From the NCBI GenBank assembly GCA_964423405.1, contig CAYREY010000001.1, positions 94,055 through 158,054 of the forward strand: DNA of 64,000 nt, given 5' to 3'. The notes below the pieces were generated by a model that saw nothing but the letters and a program-made list of their open reading frames with translations, made no database searches and was not told where the DNA came from. Origin of the DNA: Bog-950 sp964423405 (GTDB lineage: Bacteria; Bacteroidota; Bacteroidia; Chitinophagales; LD1). The translations under genes were made by a program, and so were the position numbers. This document shows, piece after piece, positions 9,364 to 17,712 of this stretch; positions within the stretch are counted from its first letter, which is position 1; each line of letters begins with the position of its first letter.

Positions 9364-10254
9364 TTGAAAAACGTGCCACTACCCTTTACTGCCGGTATCC
9401 GTTACATGCTGCTAAGCACCCTAAGCTTTGCAGTAATGAATGTGTTTATTAAAAAGGTGAGCAACATACCTGCTATGGAGGTAGTTTTCTTCCGCTGTAC
9501 GGTATCTATGCTGATGTGCTTTTACATTATATGGCAGGATAAGGCCGACTGGAAAGGCAGCAACCGCAAGCTACTGTTAGCCCGTGGTATATTTGGCACC
9601 ATAGCCCTTTACACGTTTTTTATTACGCTACAGCAAATACCGCTGGGTACAGCAGTTACCATACAGTACCTCTCTCCTATCTTTACTACTATCATAGCTA
9701 TATTCTGGTTGCAGGAGAAAGTAAAGCCGCTGCAATGGTTGTTCTTTTTATTATCGTTTGCCGGCGTGCTGGTTATTAAAGGGTTCGATAGCCGGATATC
9801 GTTGAGTATGCTGGCAGTAGGTATTACATCGGCGCTGGCATCGGGCTTTGCCTATAATATGGTGCGCAGCCTTAAAGCGAAAGAACATACTATGGTGGTG
9901 GTGCTGCACTTTCAGTTAATTGGTGCAGCTACCGGTTTGGTGTTTACACTGTTTAACTGGAAAACCCCACAGGGTTGGGAGTGGTTTTATCTGATAATGA
10001 TTGGCGTGTGTACACAACTGGGGCAGGTTAACCTGACCAAGGCGTTGCAGAGCGAAAAAATGGCCAACGTAACTATCTTCAACTACCTGGGCATACTATA
10101 TGCACTGGGCTTTGGCTTTATACTGTTTGGCGAGCACTACGGCGGGCTTACCCTTTGGGGTATAGCATTGGTTTTGGCAGGTGTGCTATTAAACTATTTT
10201 TACCAGCAGAAAGAACACCAAGCCGAAGAAGACTTAACTACTGTAGAAGAATGA
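9364..10254 (+). CDS. EamA/DMT-family transporter
   Basis: A 296-residue integral membrane protein with ten predicted helices in two EamA repeats, typical of drug/metabolite transporters that export amino acids or small metabolites. TTG 9364 is the furthest plausible start. GTG 9373 and ATG 9406 are alternatives, and the last still leaves the first helix intact. A -7-like CATCTTCGC (9350-9358) sits just upstream, arguing for a very short leader. The 3' end overlaps the next gene by four bases (ATGA at 10251-10254), a translational-coupling arrangement, although the functions look unrelated. Confidence 0.9.
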   Translation: MKNVPLPFTAGIRYMLLSTLSFAVMNVFIKKVSNIPAMEVVFFRCTVSMLMCFYIIWQDKADWKGSNRKLLLARGIFGTIALYTFFITLQQIPLGTAVTIQYLSPIFTTIIAIFWLQEKVKPLQWLFFLLSFAGVLVIKGFDSRISLSMLAVGITSALASGFAYNMVRSLKAKEHTMVVVLHFQLIGAATGLVFTLFNWKTPQGWEWFYLIMIGVCTQLGQVNLTKALQSEKMANVTIFNYLGILYALGFGFILFGEHYGGLTLWGIALVLAGVLLNYFYQQKEHQAEEDLTTVEE

Positions 10255-11585
10255 GCCAGCCGCACACCTACCCCGAAGCATTTTTGCACCGCCTTAAAAA
10301 TATACTGGGCGATAGCTTTGATGCTTTTATAGAAAGTCTGAACGGGGCCTCTCCTACCTCGGTGCGCTTAAACCCTTACAAACCTGCCGGTGTATTTAGC
10401 AATGAAGAACCGGTAAGCTGGTGCAGCAACGGGCGCTACCTGGCCGAGCGGCCTTCGTTTACCTTCGACCCGTTGTTTCACGCAGGGGCCTATTATGTGC
10501 AGGAGGCCAGCAGTATGTTTGTAGAGCAGGCCTGGCTAGCTACCGGTGCCGGCAACCAACCGGTGCGCGTGCTTGATTTATGTGCAGCCCCGGGCGGCAA
10601 ATCTACCCACCTGTTATCGTTGATGAGCAGCGACAGCCTGCTGGTGTGTAACGAAATAATACCTAACCGCAATAAAATATTGCAGCAGAATATAGTAAAG
10701 TGGGGTACGGCCAATTGCGTTATCACCCAAAACAAACCGGCAGATTTTGCAGCCCTTGCCAACTGGTTTGATATAGTGCTGGTAGATGCGCCGTGCAGTG
10801 GCGAAGGACTTTTTAGAAAAGATAAAGATGCCATAGATGAATGGAGCGAACGCAATGTAGAGTTATGCGCTACCCGACAAACCGAGATACTGGAATATGC
10901 TACCATGGCACTAAAGCCGGGTGGTTATTTAATATACAGCACCTGCACCTACGAACCGGCTGAAAACGACAACCAGATTGGCCGGTTGGGTATGAGAACA
11001 ATAGAATTAAACGCGGGGGTATTAGAGGCTGGAGTTACTAAAACAGAATACGGCTACCAATTTTATCCGCACAAAACCAAAGGCGAAGGGTTCTATCTAT
11101 CGCTGCAACAAAAACAAGGAGCCGATAGCCCGTACCGGCAACCGGTAGCTGCTGCGGCAAAAACCAATAAGCAATATGCCGATATACTGGAGCAATACCT
11201 GGAGCAGCCCGAAGCCTTTACCCCTTATGTAAAAAACGATATGTTGTTTGCGCTGCCGCTGCATATAGCCAACGATTTTGATTATATGCAGAAGAATTTT
11301 TACCTGCGCCACTCGGGTATATTTATGGGCACGCTAAAGGGAAAAGATTTTTTACCATCGCACGATTTGGCCCTGAGCATACACCTGAAAAAAGGTTTAC
11401 CAACGGTGGAAGTAATACACGATGAAGCCATAGCTTACCTGCGCTGCGAAACACCTAAACTACCCACCACGCAAACCGGCTGGATGCTGGTAACACACCA
11501 GCAACACCCACTGGGCTGGATAAAAGCTATGCCCGGCAGGTATAACAATTACTTTCCCAAAGAGTGGAGAATACTAAAGAGATAA
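10251..11585 (+). CDS. RsmF-like rRNA cytosine-C5 methyltransferase
   Basis: A 444-residue NOL1/NOP2/Sun-family enzyme that transfers methyl from SAM to C5 of an rRNA cytosine. Visible motifs: SAM site DLCAAPGGKSTHLL (109-122), DAPCSGEG with C182 and STCTY with C232, the two cysteines of the m5C mechanism. The C-terminal third (from about 310) looks like the RsmF-type PUA/RNA-binding extension. Start ATG 10251 is taken because it overlaps the transporter stop as ATGA and begins the homologous region (SQPHTYPEAFLHRL). The target is probably 16S rRNA, by family. Confidence 0.92.
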   Translation: MSQPHTYPEAFLHRLKNILGDSFDAFIESLNGASPTSVRLNPYKPAGVFSNEEPVSWCSNGRYLAERPSFTFDPLFHAGAYYVQEASSMFVEQAWLATGAGNQPVRVLDLCAAPGGKSTHLLSLMSSDSLLVCNEIIPNRNKILQQNIVKWGTANCVITQNKPADFAALANWFDIVLVDAPCSGEGLFRKDKDAIDEWSERNVELCATRQTEILEYATMALKPGGYLIYSTCTYEPAENDNQIGRLGMRTIELNAGVLEAGVTKTEYGYQFYPHKTKGEGFYLSLQQKQGADSPYRQPVAAAAKTNKQYADILEQYLEQPEAFTPYVKNDMLFALPLHIANDFDYMQKNFYLRHSGIFMGTLKGKDFLPSHDLALSIHLKKGLPTVEVIHDEAIAYLRCETPKLPTTQTGWMLVTHQQHPLGWIKAMPGRYNNYFPKEWRILKR

Positions 11586-11593
11586 ATACCGGC

Positions 11594-11635
11594 CTCACCC
11601 TAAATGCCTCTCCAAAAGAGAGGGACTTTAACAGC
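11594..11635. repeat. Intergenic palindromic repeat unit, copy A
   Basis: The unit reads TCACCCTAAATG, then stem CCTCTC (11607-11612), loop, GAGAGG (11618-11623), then GACTTTAACAGCC. It shares layout and flanks with the unit at 12897-12939, on the other side of the rlmI gene. Such units are common in Bacteroidota intergenic DNA and are REP-like. They are not T-run terminators. Confidence 0.7.
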
Positions 11636-11679
11636 CAATACAATAAATTTCACTAACCTTTGCCCATTAAATACAAGCT

Positions 11680-12888
11680 ATGTCGAAGTACCCGGCCCTT
11701 ATACTGCATAAAAACAAAACACAAGCCGTTAAACGTTTTCACCCCTGGGTGTTTTCGGGGGCGGTAAAACAACGGGAAGGCAACCCTAACCAGGGCGATG
11801 TGGTAGAGATATACTCAGAAACAGGTGAATACCTGGGCATAGGCCACTTTGGTACCGGCAGTGTGAGCGCGCGTATTTTTTCGTTTGAAAAAGTAACCTC
11901 GCTGGAAGAACTGTGGCGGCAGAAACTGATGAATGCCTTTATGTTGCGCCGCAACATAGGCCTTACCGAAAGCAAAACAACCAATGCCTACCGGCTGGTA
12001 AATGCCGAGGGCGATGGGCTGCCGGGACTGATAATAGACTGGTATAACGGCACGGCTGTAATACAATGCCACAGCAAAGCCATGCACGCCGAAAAGGATA
12101 AGTTTGTAGAGATATTGAAAAAAGGCTACGGCGACCGGATACATGCAGTGTATGATAAAAGTACCGCCTCTATGCACCACAAACCCGGCAGCGAGGGCGA
12201 TGCTGCTGCCGGTGCCAAACAAACCGATGGCTACCTGTGGGGCACACCACAGGAAAGGGTGGCGCTGGAAAACAACCACAAGTTTGCCATTGACTGGGTA
12301 CAGGGCCAGAAAACAGGTTTCTTTATAGACCAGCGCGATAACCGGCAACTGCTTAGCCAGTACGCGCATGGCAAAAAGGTATTAAACACGTTTTGCTACT
12401 CGGGCGGGTTTTCGGTATATGCCTTGCAGGCAGGGGCCAGCCTGGTGCACTCGGTAGATAGTTCGGCCAAAGCTATAGACCTGACAAATGAAAACGTTAA
12501 ACTAAACCAGTTGACGGGCACACATCAAGCCTATGCCGAAGATGTGTTTGACTTTATGCGCGCCTCAGATGAAGCGTATGATGTAGTGGTATTAGACCCG
12601 CCGGCATTTGCCAAGGGGCAATCGGCCAGGCACCATGCCATACAGGCGTATACCAGGCTTAACCAGGCAGCTTTCCGCAAAATCAAGAAAGGGGGTATTG
12701 TGTTTACATTCTCCTGCTCGCAGGTGGTGGACCGCGAAATGTTTACCGGCGCTGTTACTTCGGCCGCTATCGAATCTAAACGCAACATAAAGGTGCTGCA
12801 CCACCTATCGCAGCCGGCCGACCACCCGGTAAGTATATTTAACCCTGAAGGTTTGTACCTGAAAGGAATGGTAGTGTATGTAGAATAG
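11680..12888 (+). CDS. rlmI: 23S rRNA m5C1962 methyltransferase RlmI-like
   Basis: A 402-residue class I SAM-dependent methyltransferase with an N-terminal PUA domain (about 1-75; RFHPWVFSGAV) followed by an RlmI-type catalytic domain: KTGFFIDQRDNR, the SAM motif LNTFCYSGGFSVYAL, and LDPPAFAKG. The late FTFSCSQVVD segment carries a conserved Cys. It would methylate C1962 of 23S rRNA, by analogy with E. coli RlmI. A -7-like AACCTTTGC (11656-11664) precedes ATG 11680. Together with the upstream RsmF-like gene this is a small rRNA-modification neighbourhood, separated by one repeat unit. Confidence 0.92.
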   Translation: MSKYPALILHKNKTQAVKRFHPWVFSGAVKQREGNPNQGDVVEIYSETGEYLGIGHFGTGSVSARIFSFEKVTSLEELWRQKLMNAFMLRRNIGLTESKTTNAYRLVNAEGDGLPGLIIDWYNGTAVIQCHSKAMHAEKDKFVEILKKGYGDRIHAVYDKSTASMHHKPGSEGDAAAGAKQTDGYLWGTPQERVALENNHKFAIDWVQGQKTGFFIDQRDNRQLLSQYAHGKKVLNTFCYSGGFSVYALQAGASLVHSVDSSAKAIDLTNENVKLNQLTGTHQAYAEDVFDFMRASDEAYDVVVLDPPAFAKGQSARHHAIQAYTRLNQAAFRKIKKGGIVFTFSCSQVVDREMFTGAVTSAAIESKRNIKVLHHLSQPADHPVSIFNPEGLYLKGMVVYVE

Positions 12889-12896
12889 TAGTAGCG

Positions 12897-12939
12897 CCCC
12901 CTCCTAAAATCCTCCCCGAAAGGGAGGACTTAAACAGCC
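12897..12939. repeat. Intergenic palindromic repeat unit, copy B
   Basis: The unit has stem CCTCCC (12911-12916) and GGGAGG (12922-12927) around CGAAA, flanked by CTCCTAAAAT on the left and ACTTAAACAGCC on the right. It aligns with the 11594-11635 unit (TAAA-T-stem-ACTT-AACAGCC). Compensatory differences keep the stem paired (CCTCTC/GAGAGG against CCTCCC/GGGAGG). Confidence 0.7.
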
Positions 12940-13081
12940 ATAAAACACAACAGGTGAGTTAAATACTTTTAAAGCCTTAGTATTGTTGCAACGGCTTACG
13001 TAGAAAAGATAACTACCAATGGTTAAGATATTTTAACGGCGGGCCGGTTGGCACGTTATTAGCCTGTTAACAGAATTAGCA

Positions 13082-13089
13082 TACATTTG
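13082..13089 (+). promoter_or_regulatory. Bacteroidota -7 promoter box TACATTTG
   Basis: A perfect TAnnTTTG box lies 21 bases before ATG 13111. No TTG stands at the ideal 19-20 spacing; a TTATT at 13057-13061 is the closest -33-like sequence. It probably drives the thioredoxin-like gene. Confidence 0.65.
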
Positions 13090-13110
13090 GCAGCGCATTA
13101 AACCAAAACT

Positions 13111-14601
13111 ATGAAGAGAAAGATTGCTACAACCCTATTAGCTTTTCTTACCCTGGCGGTAGCCTTTGCAGGCACCAACAAAACCCCGATGAACATTAAA
13201 ATAGCTGTGAAGGGGCTTGAAAATTCTACCATGATACTGGCCAACTACTATGGCGACAAACAGTATGTAAAAGACACCCTGCAGTTTGACAAGAAAGGGG
13301 TAATAACCCTTAAGCAGGATACCACCTACCCGGGCGGGGTGTATCTGGCTGTGTTTCCTGCATTGGGTAACCGTTATTTTGAGTTTATCATCAGCGAATC
13401 GGCTTTTAGCATAGAAACCGATACCAATGACCTGACTGCCCACATTAAAGTTAGCAACTCGGTAGAGAACAGTCTGTTTTACGACGACATGAAGTTCCTG
13501 TCGAAAATGAAACATGCTTCTGACTCGCTGAGCGGTTTATGGAAAGGTGCCAAAGACCCTAAGGAAAAAGAAAAATACCTGAACGAGCTTAAAAAGCTTG
13601 ATACCGAGGTAAAGGCAAAACGTAACGATGTTACAACCAAATACCCTACCCTGTTTTATGCCAAGCTGCTAAAATCGATGAAAGATATTGATGTACCGGA
13701 GCCACCGCGCAACCCCGATGGTAGCATGAAGGATTCTGCTTTCCAATGGCGTTTTTACAAAGCCCACTACTGGGATTATGTGGACCTGGGCGATGAGCGC
13801 CTGCTGCGCACACCGGTGTTCCACAATAAGCTTAAAACCTTCATGAACCAGACAATTGTTCAGATACCTGATTCGATAATAGCTGGAAGCGAAGAATTAC
13901 TATCTAAAACAGATAAAAAGAACGAGGTGTACCGCTATATACTTACGTACATTTTTAATGAAATGGCCAACAGTAAGATAATGGGCTACGATGGGGTATA
14001 CCAATACCTTGGCGAAAAATATTTCTGCGTACAGTCCCTTACCCCATGGATAGACTCTGTAAAACGCTTTAAAATATGCGACCGGGCTACCCGCCTTAAG
14101 CCGGTAATGATAGGTAAGCCAGCGCAACGCCTGATATTACCTACCGACAGCACCGAGATGCAATGGCGCTCGCTACAGGATATAAAAGCCAAATACACCA
14201 TTGTTGCATTCTGGGACCCGGATTGTGGCCACTGCAAAAAAGAAATACCAGTACTGGTAGAAGCATACCACAACCTTAAAAAGAAAGGTATAGATGTACA
14301 AACCTACAGCCCGGCTATTATGGAAATGGAGAACTACAAAGACTGGCTGGAGTTTATACAGAAAAACAACCTTGACTGGATAAACGTGTGCGATGCCAAG
14401 CGCCACAGCAATTTCCGCTTTGAGTGGGATATACAAAGCACGCCACAGATATACATACTGGATAAAGACAAAATTATACGTGCCCGCCGTATAGGCGCCG
14501 ACCAGGTGGAAGACTGGATACTGCACATGGAAGACCCAACCTACAAAGGCAAACTACCAACCAAAGTTAACGACAACGATAAACAGGAAGGCACTGAATA
14601 A
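13111..14601 (+). CDS. Periplasmic TlpA-like thioredoxin with DUF4369/DUF5106-type N-terminus
   Basis: A 496-residue exported protein (signal peptide MKRKIATTLLAFLTLAVAFAG). Residues 25-120 resemble the DUF4369 beta domain of Bacteroidota thiol-disulfide proteins. The middle (120-330) is helical, like DUF5106. The C-terminal thioredoxin fold carries C372-G-H-C375 (FWDPDCGHCKKE) and the cis-Pro loop near STPQIYILDK. It would act as a periplasmic disulfide reductase in redox homeostasis or cytochrome maturation. The gene has its own -7 box and a terminator after the stop, so it is monocistronic. Confidence 0.9.
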   Translation: MKRKIATTLLAFLTLAVAFAGTNKTPMNIKIAVKGLENSTMILANYYGDKQYVKDTLQFDKKGVITLKQDTTYPGGVYLAVFPALGNRYFEFIISESAFSIETDTNDLTAHIKVSNSVENSLFYDDMKFLSKMKHASDSLSGLWKGAKDPKEKEKYLNELKKLDTEVKAKRNDVTTKYPTLFYAKLLKSMKDIDVPEPPRNPDGSMKDSAFQWRFYKAHYWDYVDLGDERLLRTPVFHNKLKTFMNQTIVQIPDSIIAGSEELLSKTDKKNEVYRYILTYIFNEMANSKIMGYDGVYQYLGEKYFCVQSLTPWIDSVKRFKICDRATRLKPVMIGKPAQRLILPTDSTEMQWRSLQDIKAKYTIVAFWDPDCGHCKKEIPVLVEAYHNLKKKGIDVQTYSPAIMEMENYKDWLEFIQKNNLDWINVCDAKRHSNFRFEWDIQSTPQIYILDKDKIIRARRIGADQVEDWILHMEDPTYKGKLPTKVNDNDKQEGTE

Positions 14602-14630
14602 GCTGGATGTAATGCAGAATATAAATAAAA

Positions 14631-14655
14631 CGGGAACCTTAAGGTTCCCGTTTTT
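14631..14655. terminator. Rho-independent terminator, bidirectional type
   Basis: A 20-base perfect palindrome CGGGAACCTTAAGGTTCCCG (14631-14650) is followed by TTTTT and preceded by AAATAAAA. It ends the thioredoxin-like transcript 29 bases after its stop. Confidence 0.9.
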
Positions 14656-14670
14656 GTTTTGCAAATACTA

Positions 14671-14678
14671 TACATTTG
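14671..14678 (+). promoter_or_regulatory. -7 box TACATTTG directly before a start codon
   Basis: This perfect TAnnTTTG has only six bases between it and ATG 14685, so transcription should begin at or next to the A of ATG. A TTG that could open the frame at 14676 lies inside the box and is therefore rejected as the start. Confidence 0.7.
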
Positions 14679-14684
14679 AACCGG

Positions 14685-15302
14685 ATGGAAGAGCATACAC
14701 CCGAAAAGAAAAACAGCCTGTTATACAAAGCCTCTCTGGCAATTTCTACCATTGGCAACCCGCTGATAACATTCTCTGTATTTGTACTGTTTATTACCCT
14801 TAAAACAATGGATGGGATGTCGGCAGCCTTGTTATCGTTGCTGGTAATAGGCTGTGTTACAATCCCCATTAGTATAAACAACTATGTAAAAACCAAAAAT
14901 GGCAAATACACCAACTACGACGTTAGCGACCGCGAACAACGTCAGGGGTTTTATCATTTTCTGTTGTTATTAATAGGCGGCGTTACCGGCATACTATACC
15001 TTACAAACCAGCCGGCAGCTTTCAGGCACGGCAGCCTGGTGTTTTTGGTAATGGTAATAGTATCGTACGTAATTAACTACCGGCTCAAGGTATCTATGCA
15101 CACCTCTATTTCTGTTTACCTGGGTATTACCTTGTTGCTTGTAAACTTTAACGCCGGACTGGCCATGCTGGTGTTTGCAGTGCTTATTGGCTTAAGCCGG
15201 CTGGTACTAAAAAGACACTCCGTTGCTGAGGTAGTAGCCGGACTGGCTGTTGGTTTTGTATTTGGTGCGGCCAATTATTGGGTGCAGTTAAATATTGGTT
15301 AA
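14685..15302 (+). CDS. PAP2-like integral membrane protein
   Basis: About 205 residues with six predicted membrane helices. Near the C-terminus SRLVLKRHSVAEVVAG resembles the third phosphatase motif of the PAP2 superfamily (SRxxxxxHxxxD) with E in place of D, and MHTS in the preceding loop resembles PSGH. It is therefore PAP2-like, possibly a lipid phosphate phosphatase, but the first motif (KxxxxxxRP) is weak and activity is uncertain. ATG 14685 is preferred to TTG 14676 because the latter lies in the -7 box. Confidence 0.75.
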   Translation: MEEHTPEKKNSLLYKASLAISTIGNPLITFSVFVLFITLKTMDGMSAALLSLLVIGCVTIPISINNYVKTKNGKYTNYDVSDREQRQGFYHFLLLLIGGVTGILYLTNQPAAFRHGSLVFLVMVIVSYVINYRLKVSMHTSISVYLGITLLLVNFNAGLAMLVFAVLIGLSRLVLKRHSVAEVVAGLAVGFVFGAANYWVQLNIG

Positions 15303-15361
15303 CGTTGCTATACGTTAATCAACCTATATAATTTATTCAGCTGAGGTCCGTTCAATATGCA

Positions 15362-16078
15362 GTGAAGACCATACCACGCATCCTACACCTGCTCCTCTCC
15401 TGTTTTGTTTTGCTGCTTTTATTTACAGGTTTTGCACCTGTAAATAGAATAGACACCTACATAGTAAACCCGCAGCAACAGCACCTGCAAATGTTTTACA
15501 AGAATGGCACCAGCGCATACCGCAGTATTGCCAATCTTAAAAAAAAAATACAGCAGCAAAAACAAACTCTGCTATTTGCCATGAATGGAGGCATGTACCA
15601 GACCGACAACTCGCCATTAGGGCTGTACATAGAAAATGGCGAGCAGATTACCGGCATAAACAAGCGCAGCGGAAGCGGAAATTTTTATATGGAACCGAAT
15701 GGTGTGCTCTACATTACAACAGCTGGCAAAGCAGCCATTTGCCCAACCAATAGCTACCCCGGAAATAGTAACGTAAAATATGCCACCCAATCGGGGCCTA
15801 TGCTGGTAATTGACGATAGTATTAACCCGCTGTTTAAATCGGGCTCGGCTAACCTGAATATACGTAACGGGGTGGGCTTATTGCCGGGCAACAAACTGCT
15901 GTTTGCCATTAGCGCACAGCCTATCAACTTTTATGATTTTGCCGATTTTTATAAAAAGGCCGGATGCCGCAATGCCCTTTACCTGGATGGGTATGTATCG
16001 AGGGCATATATCCCCGAAAAGGGCCGTTATGACGAAGATGGAGATTTTGGGGTACTGATAGCTGTAACCAAACCATGA
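15362..16078 (+). CDS. Phosphodiester glycosidase (NAGPA/DUF2233) family protein
   Basis: A 238-residue exported protein starting at GTG 15362, the only in-frame start that gives the signal sequence (ILHLLLSCFVLLLLFTG). The body matches the phosphodiester glycosidase family: LLFAMNGGMYQ, then the NSPLGLYIENG segment, QSGPMLVIDD, IRNGVGLL and ALYLDGYVSRAY. Family members hydrolyse sugar-phosphodiester bonds (mammalian uncovering enzyme). The bacterial substrate is unknown, perhaps a cell-wall glycopolymer. Confidence 0.88.
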   Translation: MKTIPRILHLLLSCFVLLLLFTGFAPVNRIDTYIVNPQQQHLQMFYKNGTSAYRSIANLKKKIQQQKQTLLFAMNGGMYQTDNSPLGLYIENGEQITGINKRSGSGNFYMEPNGVLYITTAGKAAICPTNSYPGNSNVKYATQSGPMLVIDDSINPLFKSGSANLNIRNGVGLLPGNKLLFAISAQPINFYDFADFYKKAGCRNALYLDGYVSRAYIPEKGRYDEDGDFGVLIAVTKP

Positions 16079-16116
16079 AAATATAAACCACATCTACCTC
16101 ACCTAAAATAACCATT

Positions 16117-17040
16117 ATGAAACCTGTAATAAGTATGCTGGCACTTGCCGGCTTAGTAGTATTTATATTTACTCGTTGCAGCAGCAACCACAAAAGAGAA
16201 AGAACCAGCACCGAAACAAAAGCTGAAGTAGAGAAGAGTAACAACTCATCGCTACCGGTATCATCTGCGGCAGCAGTAGCTACAACCAGCGATACTTCGC
16301 TACACTTTATACGTACTGCCGACATAAAGTTTCAGGTAAACGATGTAGCGCAGGCCACCTATGCTATTGAAGATGCTGTAAGCGAGCAGGGTGGCTACGT
16401 AGCGTATACCAACCTGCAAAGCCGCATAGATGATAAAAACAACATACCGGTATCAGCCGATTCAATGCTGGTGGTAACGCACTACCAGGTAACCAATACG
16501 ATAACACTAAGAGTGCCTAATAACCGCTTAGATACCACACTTAAAAAGATTGCCGGCCAGGTAAGCTATCTGGATTACCGCGTAATACGTGCCGATGATG
16601 TAGCCCTGCAACTGTTAGGTAATAAACTAAAACAACAACGTTTGGCCAAACACGAACAACGCCTGACGGCCGCTATAGATAACCGGGGGCGTAAACTTGA
16701 GCAGGTTACCGAGGCAGAAAACGACCTGCTTAATAAACAGGAGCAGGCAGATGATGCCGTTATAAGCAACCTGAGCACGGCTAACCAAATGAAGTATAGT
16801 ACTATAACCCTGGACATATACCAGCCTGCCGGTACTACCCACCACCTGATAGCAAACGAAAAAAATATACACGCTTACCAGCCCGGCCTGGGCTTACGCT
16901 TAAAAGAAGCAGCACAAACCGGCTGGGAAGCAATGACCGATGTACTGGTGGCAATTGTACAAGTATGGTGGTTGATAGTGCTGGCTATACTGGCACTTAT
17001 ACTTTATAAAAAAGCAAAACCAATACTGTATAACAATTAA
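16117..17040 (+). CDS. DUF4349 membrane-anchored protein
   Basis: A 307-residue protein. The N-terminal hydrophobic stretch ends FTRCSSN, a weak lipobox with Cys 21, so it may be a lipoprotein. The DUF4349 core (about 60-240) contains HFIRTADIKFQVNDV and the IRVPNNRLDTTL-like strand, followed by a long coiled coil (LKQQRLAKHEQRLTAAI to about 225). A C-terminal transmembrane helix (VWWLIVLAILALILY) and basic tail follow. The role is unknown. The last four bases overlap the 3' end of the convergent ExbD gene. Confidence 0.85.
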   Translation: MKPVISMLALAGLVVFIFTRCSSNHKRERTSTETKAEVEKSNNSSLPVSSAAAVATTSDTSLHFIRTADIKFQVNDVAQATYAIEDAVSEQGGYVAYTNLQSRIDDKNNIPVSADSMLVVTHYQVTNTITLRVPNNRLDTTLKKIAGQVSYLDYRVIRADDVALQLLGNKLKQQRLAKHEQRLTAAIDNRGRKLEQVTEAENDLLNKQEQADDAVISNLSTANQMKYSTITLDIYQPAGTTHHLIANEKNIHAYQPGLGLRLKEAAQTGWEAMTDVLVAIVQVWWLIVLAILALILYKKAKPILYNN

Positions 17041-17594
17041 TACCGGGTTTTAGCCAGTTGCCCGGTTGCAATAACAGCCTTTACCTCTTCGGCCGATGGC
17101 TCCTGTAAGGTATATACCTTAACACCGGTTATTTCCATCTCATCCAGTATGTTTACCATGCTGCTGTAATGCGAACCGGATAATAACTTAATAAGGCAAA
17201 CCATCTGCCGTGGTTTGCCACTTATATCGGGCGGGCACGATGCACGTACCTCCGTGGCTTTTTCCATTAAAACCTGCCTGATACCATCCTCGGGATTTAA
17301 AGAAGTTTCTTTCAGGTTTTCCATTGCCAGACCTTCGTAGGTGTATATACGGTCGGCAGAATCTATAAGCACTTGCAGTACCTGACAATCGCCAATTGGG
17401 GCAGTAACACCGCCATCTGGCATGGCAAGGTCCATTTGGCGCGATTCTGTAATAACAACCGTAAGCATGAAAAAAGAAATCAATAAAAAGGCCAGATCTA
17501 CCATGGGGGTAAGATCTACCCTAAGTGATTGCTTTCGTGAGCGGGGTTTGTTTCCGGAACCGGCTGTCCGTTCGGTATTGCTAATGTCTTCCAT
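17037..17594 (-). CDS. ExbD/TolR-family biopolymer transport protein (orphan)
   Basis: A 185-residue inner-membrane protein. It has a short basic cytoplasmic N-terminus, then one helix carrying the proton-path aspartate (VDLTPMVDLAFLLISFF, D33), then a periplasmic domain. ExbD pairs with ExbB to couple proton motive force to TonB or gliding machinery. No exbB or tonB is adjacent, so it is an orphan copy, common in Bacteroidota that carry several ExbD paralogs. The periplasmic domain (about 55-185) is longer than in E. coli ExbD and holds two Cys residues. Confidence 0.9.
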   Translation of the reverse strand: MEDISNTERTAGSGNKPRSRKQSLRVDLTPMVDLAFLLISFFMLTVVITESRQMDLAMPDGGVTAPIGDCQVLQVLIDSADRIYTYEGLAMENLKETSLNPEDGIRQVLMEKATEVRASCPPDISGKPRQMVCLIKLLSGSHYSSMVNILDEMEITGVKVYTLQEPSAEEVKAVIATGQLAKTRY

Positions 17595-17661
17595 AGGTTA
17601 TAGGTTTTTATAACAGGATGCAGCTACCGCTATATTTCCATAAGACACATCAACAGGCAAT

Positions 17662-17697
17662 AACAAAAACAGCCGGACGATACCGGCTGTTTTTGTT
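17662..17697 (-). terminator. Terminator of the DUF4197 gene (bidirectional form)
   Basis: AACAAAAACAGCCGG (17662-17676) pairs perfectly with CCGGCTGTTTTTGTT (17683-17697) around a six-base loop. It lies 16 bases beyond the stop of the leftward DUF4197 gene and upstream of exbD. Confidence 0.85.
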
Positions 17698-17712
17698 CAG
17701 GCTAAACATAAT

